Positions 5,619 to 5,891 of a stretch of 5,891 nt of DNA are shown here, one piece after another. Each line of letters begins with the position of its first letter. Positions within the stretch are counted from its first letter, which is position 1. The notes beneath the pieces were generated by a model. That model ran no database searches. It saw nothing but the letters and a program-made list of their open reading frames with translations, and was not told the DNA's origin. Made by a program: the position numbers and the translations under genes. Source of the DNA: JBDIAR01 sp039812545 (GTDB lineage Bacteria > Actinomycetota > Actinomycetes > Actinomycetales > Dermatophilaceae); assembly GCA_039812545.1 (NCBI GenBank), contig JBDIAR010000195.1, positions 1 to 5,891 on the forward strand, given 5' to 3'.

Positions 5619-5732
5619 ATGCTCGTCGTCGTGTGCGTTGCCGTAACCATTGCCGGTTTCCTGTATGCCATCTCGATGGAGGGCCGGCTCGGAGAGCAGC
5701 GGGTCGGGCAGTCCGCCGGCGCTCCGGAGTAG
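5619..5732 (+). CDS. Probable small single-span membrane protein, 37 residues
   Basis: ATG 5619 to TAG 5732 encodes 37 residues: a hydrophobic stretch (MLVVVCVAVTIAGFLYAI, residues 1-18) forming one membrane helix, then a charged hydrophilic tail (EGRLGEQR and onward). About 30 of 37 codons end in G or C, and second positions are T-rich in the first half and mixed in the second, as expected of a real membrane microprotein. A weak Shine-Dalgarno-like CGGACGGA (5602-5609) lies nine bases before the ATG; no clear -10 is visible. In-frame TTG 5610 is an alternative start, and an in-frame TGA at 5598 closes the frame upstream. I do not recognise the family. It sits alone between the lipoprotein control region and the tRNA. 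Confidence 0.5.
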   Translation: MLVVVCVAVTIAGFLYAISMEGRLGEQRVGQSAGAPE

Positions 5733-5741
5733 CACCTGCTG

Positions 5742-5795
5742 CGGGCTCCTCGCCCGGCGGCGACTGATCGCCATTTCGCCCGCCGCACGCGGCGG
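5742..5795 (+). other. Three consecutive short hairpins between the small ORF and the tRNA
   Basis: The stems are CGGGC/GCCCG (5742-5756, loop TCCTC), GGCGA/TCGCC (5759-5772, loop CTGA) and CCGCCG/CGGCGG (5780-5795, loop CACG). The first begins 9 bases after the stop of the small ORF and could end its transcript. The third lies directly upstream of the likely tRNA -10 and could separate the two units or act as an operator. No T tracts follow, and G/C-rich DNA forms such stems easily. Confidence 0.3.
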
Positions 5796-5798
5796 TGT

Positions 5799-5804
5799 TA
5801 GAGT
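5799..5804 (+). promoter_or_regulatory. Likely -10 box of the tRNA-Ala promoter (TAGAGT)
   Basis: TAGAGT fits TANNNT and matches TATAAT at four of six bases. It would start transcription near 5811, leaving a short 5' leader of about ten bases before the tRNA. A -35 is not clear; TTTCGC (5774-5779) is a poor candidate with a 19-bp spacer. Confidence 0.4.
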
Positions 5805-5821
5805 TTCCGACGCACGTTTCC

Positions 5822-5891
5822 GGGGCTGTAGCGCAGTTGGTAGCGCACCTCGTTCGCAACGAGGGGGTCAGGGGTTCGAGTCCCCTCAGCT
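5822..5891 (+). tRNA. tRNA-Ala, anticodon CGC (3' end beyond the window)
   Basis: All four arms can be folded. The acceptor 5' strand is GGGGCTG (5822-5828), and the D stem GCGC/GCGC is at 5831-5834 and 5843-5846. The anticodon stem CCTCG/CGAGG has loop TTCGCAA with anticodon CGC at 5855-5857, reading the Ala codon GCG. The T arm AGGGG/CCCCT encloses TTCGAGT (5875-5881). The acceptor 3' strand CAGCT ends at the window edge, two paired bases and the discriminator short of completion. Base 5824 (G3) faces T5891 (U70), the G3-U70 wobble that is the main identity element for alanyl-tRNA synthetase, which agrees with the anticodon. Whether CCA is encoded cannot be seen. Confidence 0.97.

Larger units (their letters stand above)
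209..5668. repeat. Dispersed, over-represented hexamer GCATAC/GTATGC (16 copies)
   Basis: GCATAC starts at 209, 390, 730, 1936, 2763, 4045, 4072 and 5440. GTATGC starts at 278, 1101, 2348, 2806, 3244, 3726, 4563 and 5663. Oriented as GCATAC, 13 of the 16 are preceded by G and the rest by C; the next base is usually C or G. Base composition predicts about two copies. They lie in all the protein genes, on both strands, in several reading frames and in two intergenic regions. The role is unknown. Confidence 0.6.

Noticed and set aside
5355..5774. N-terminal extension of the lipoprotein to ATG 5774 (140 more codons)
   Set aside because: It would bury the lipoprotein signal peptide, cross the promoter and the CRP-like site, and run antisense to the small ORF. 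Its translation has no protein-like features.
5822..5891. tRNA gene as an attachment site for an integrated element
   Set aside because: No integrase, direct repeat of the tRNA 3' end or foreign-looking DNA is visible, and the 3' end of the tRNA lies outside the window.

Overview
The window is a piece of chromosome from a high-GC Gram-positive bacterium (Actinomycetota). The evidence is the strong G/C preference at third codon positions, an actinobacterial-type protein O-mannosyltransferase, TANNNT -10 hexamers placed seven bases before start codons (leaderless-type promoters), and a perfect CRP/GlxR half-site pair. The order or genus cannot be fixed from the sequence. No transposase, integrase, phage gene or CRISPR array is visible, and the content looks like ordinary core chromosome.

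Layout, left to right. (1) A 5'-truncated CPBP-family intramembrane protease gene (+, ends 799) with a 12-bp tandem repeat at its visible start. (2) A cation diffusion facilitator (CDF) metal exporter (-, 1828 to 806), whose stop codon lies 6 bp from that of the protease gene. (3) A 123-bp divergent intergenic region holding an imperfect DtxR/IdeR-like box and a leaderless-type promoter. (4) A polyprenyl-phosphate-mannose--protein mannosyltransferase (+, 1952 to 3532). (5) A 52-bp convergent junction with a hairpin and short direct repeats. (6) An oligopeptide-type substrate-binding lipoprotein (-, 5354 to 3585) with two Ser/Thr/Pro/Ala-rich segments. (7) A control region of about 265 bp with a leaderless-type promoter, several dyads and a perfect TGTGA-N6-TCACA site. 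(8) A probable 37-residue single-span membrane protein (+, 5619 to 5732). (9) A hairpin-rich spacer and a tRNA-Ala(CGC) gene running off the right edge.

How the parts may relate. Most of these genes are separate transcription units rather than an operon. The most suggestive link is between the mannosyltransferase and the neighbouring lipoprotein. Actinobacterial PMT glycosylates Ser/Thr in Pro/Ala-rich stretches of Sec-exported proteins, and the lipoprotein carries two such stretches, one after the lipidated cysteine and one inserted within the binding domain. The lipoprotein has no ABC permease or ATPase gene beside it in the window.

The most unexpected signal is not a gene. The word GCATAC (or its complement GTATGC) occurs 16 times, against roughly two expected from base composition. 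It appears in several reading frames, on both strands and in intergenic DNA, and accounts for more than half of all TAT/ATA trinucleotides. This suggests a DNA-level preference for the word rather than codon choice. I see no strong evidence of a wholly new multi-gene system here.
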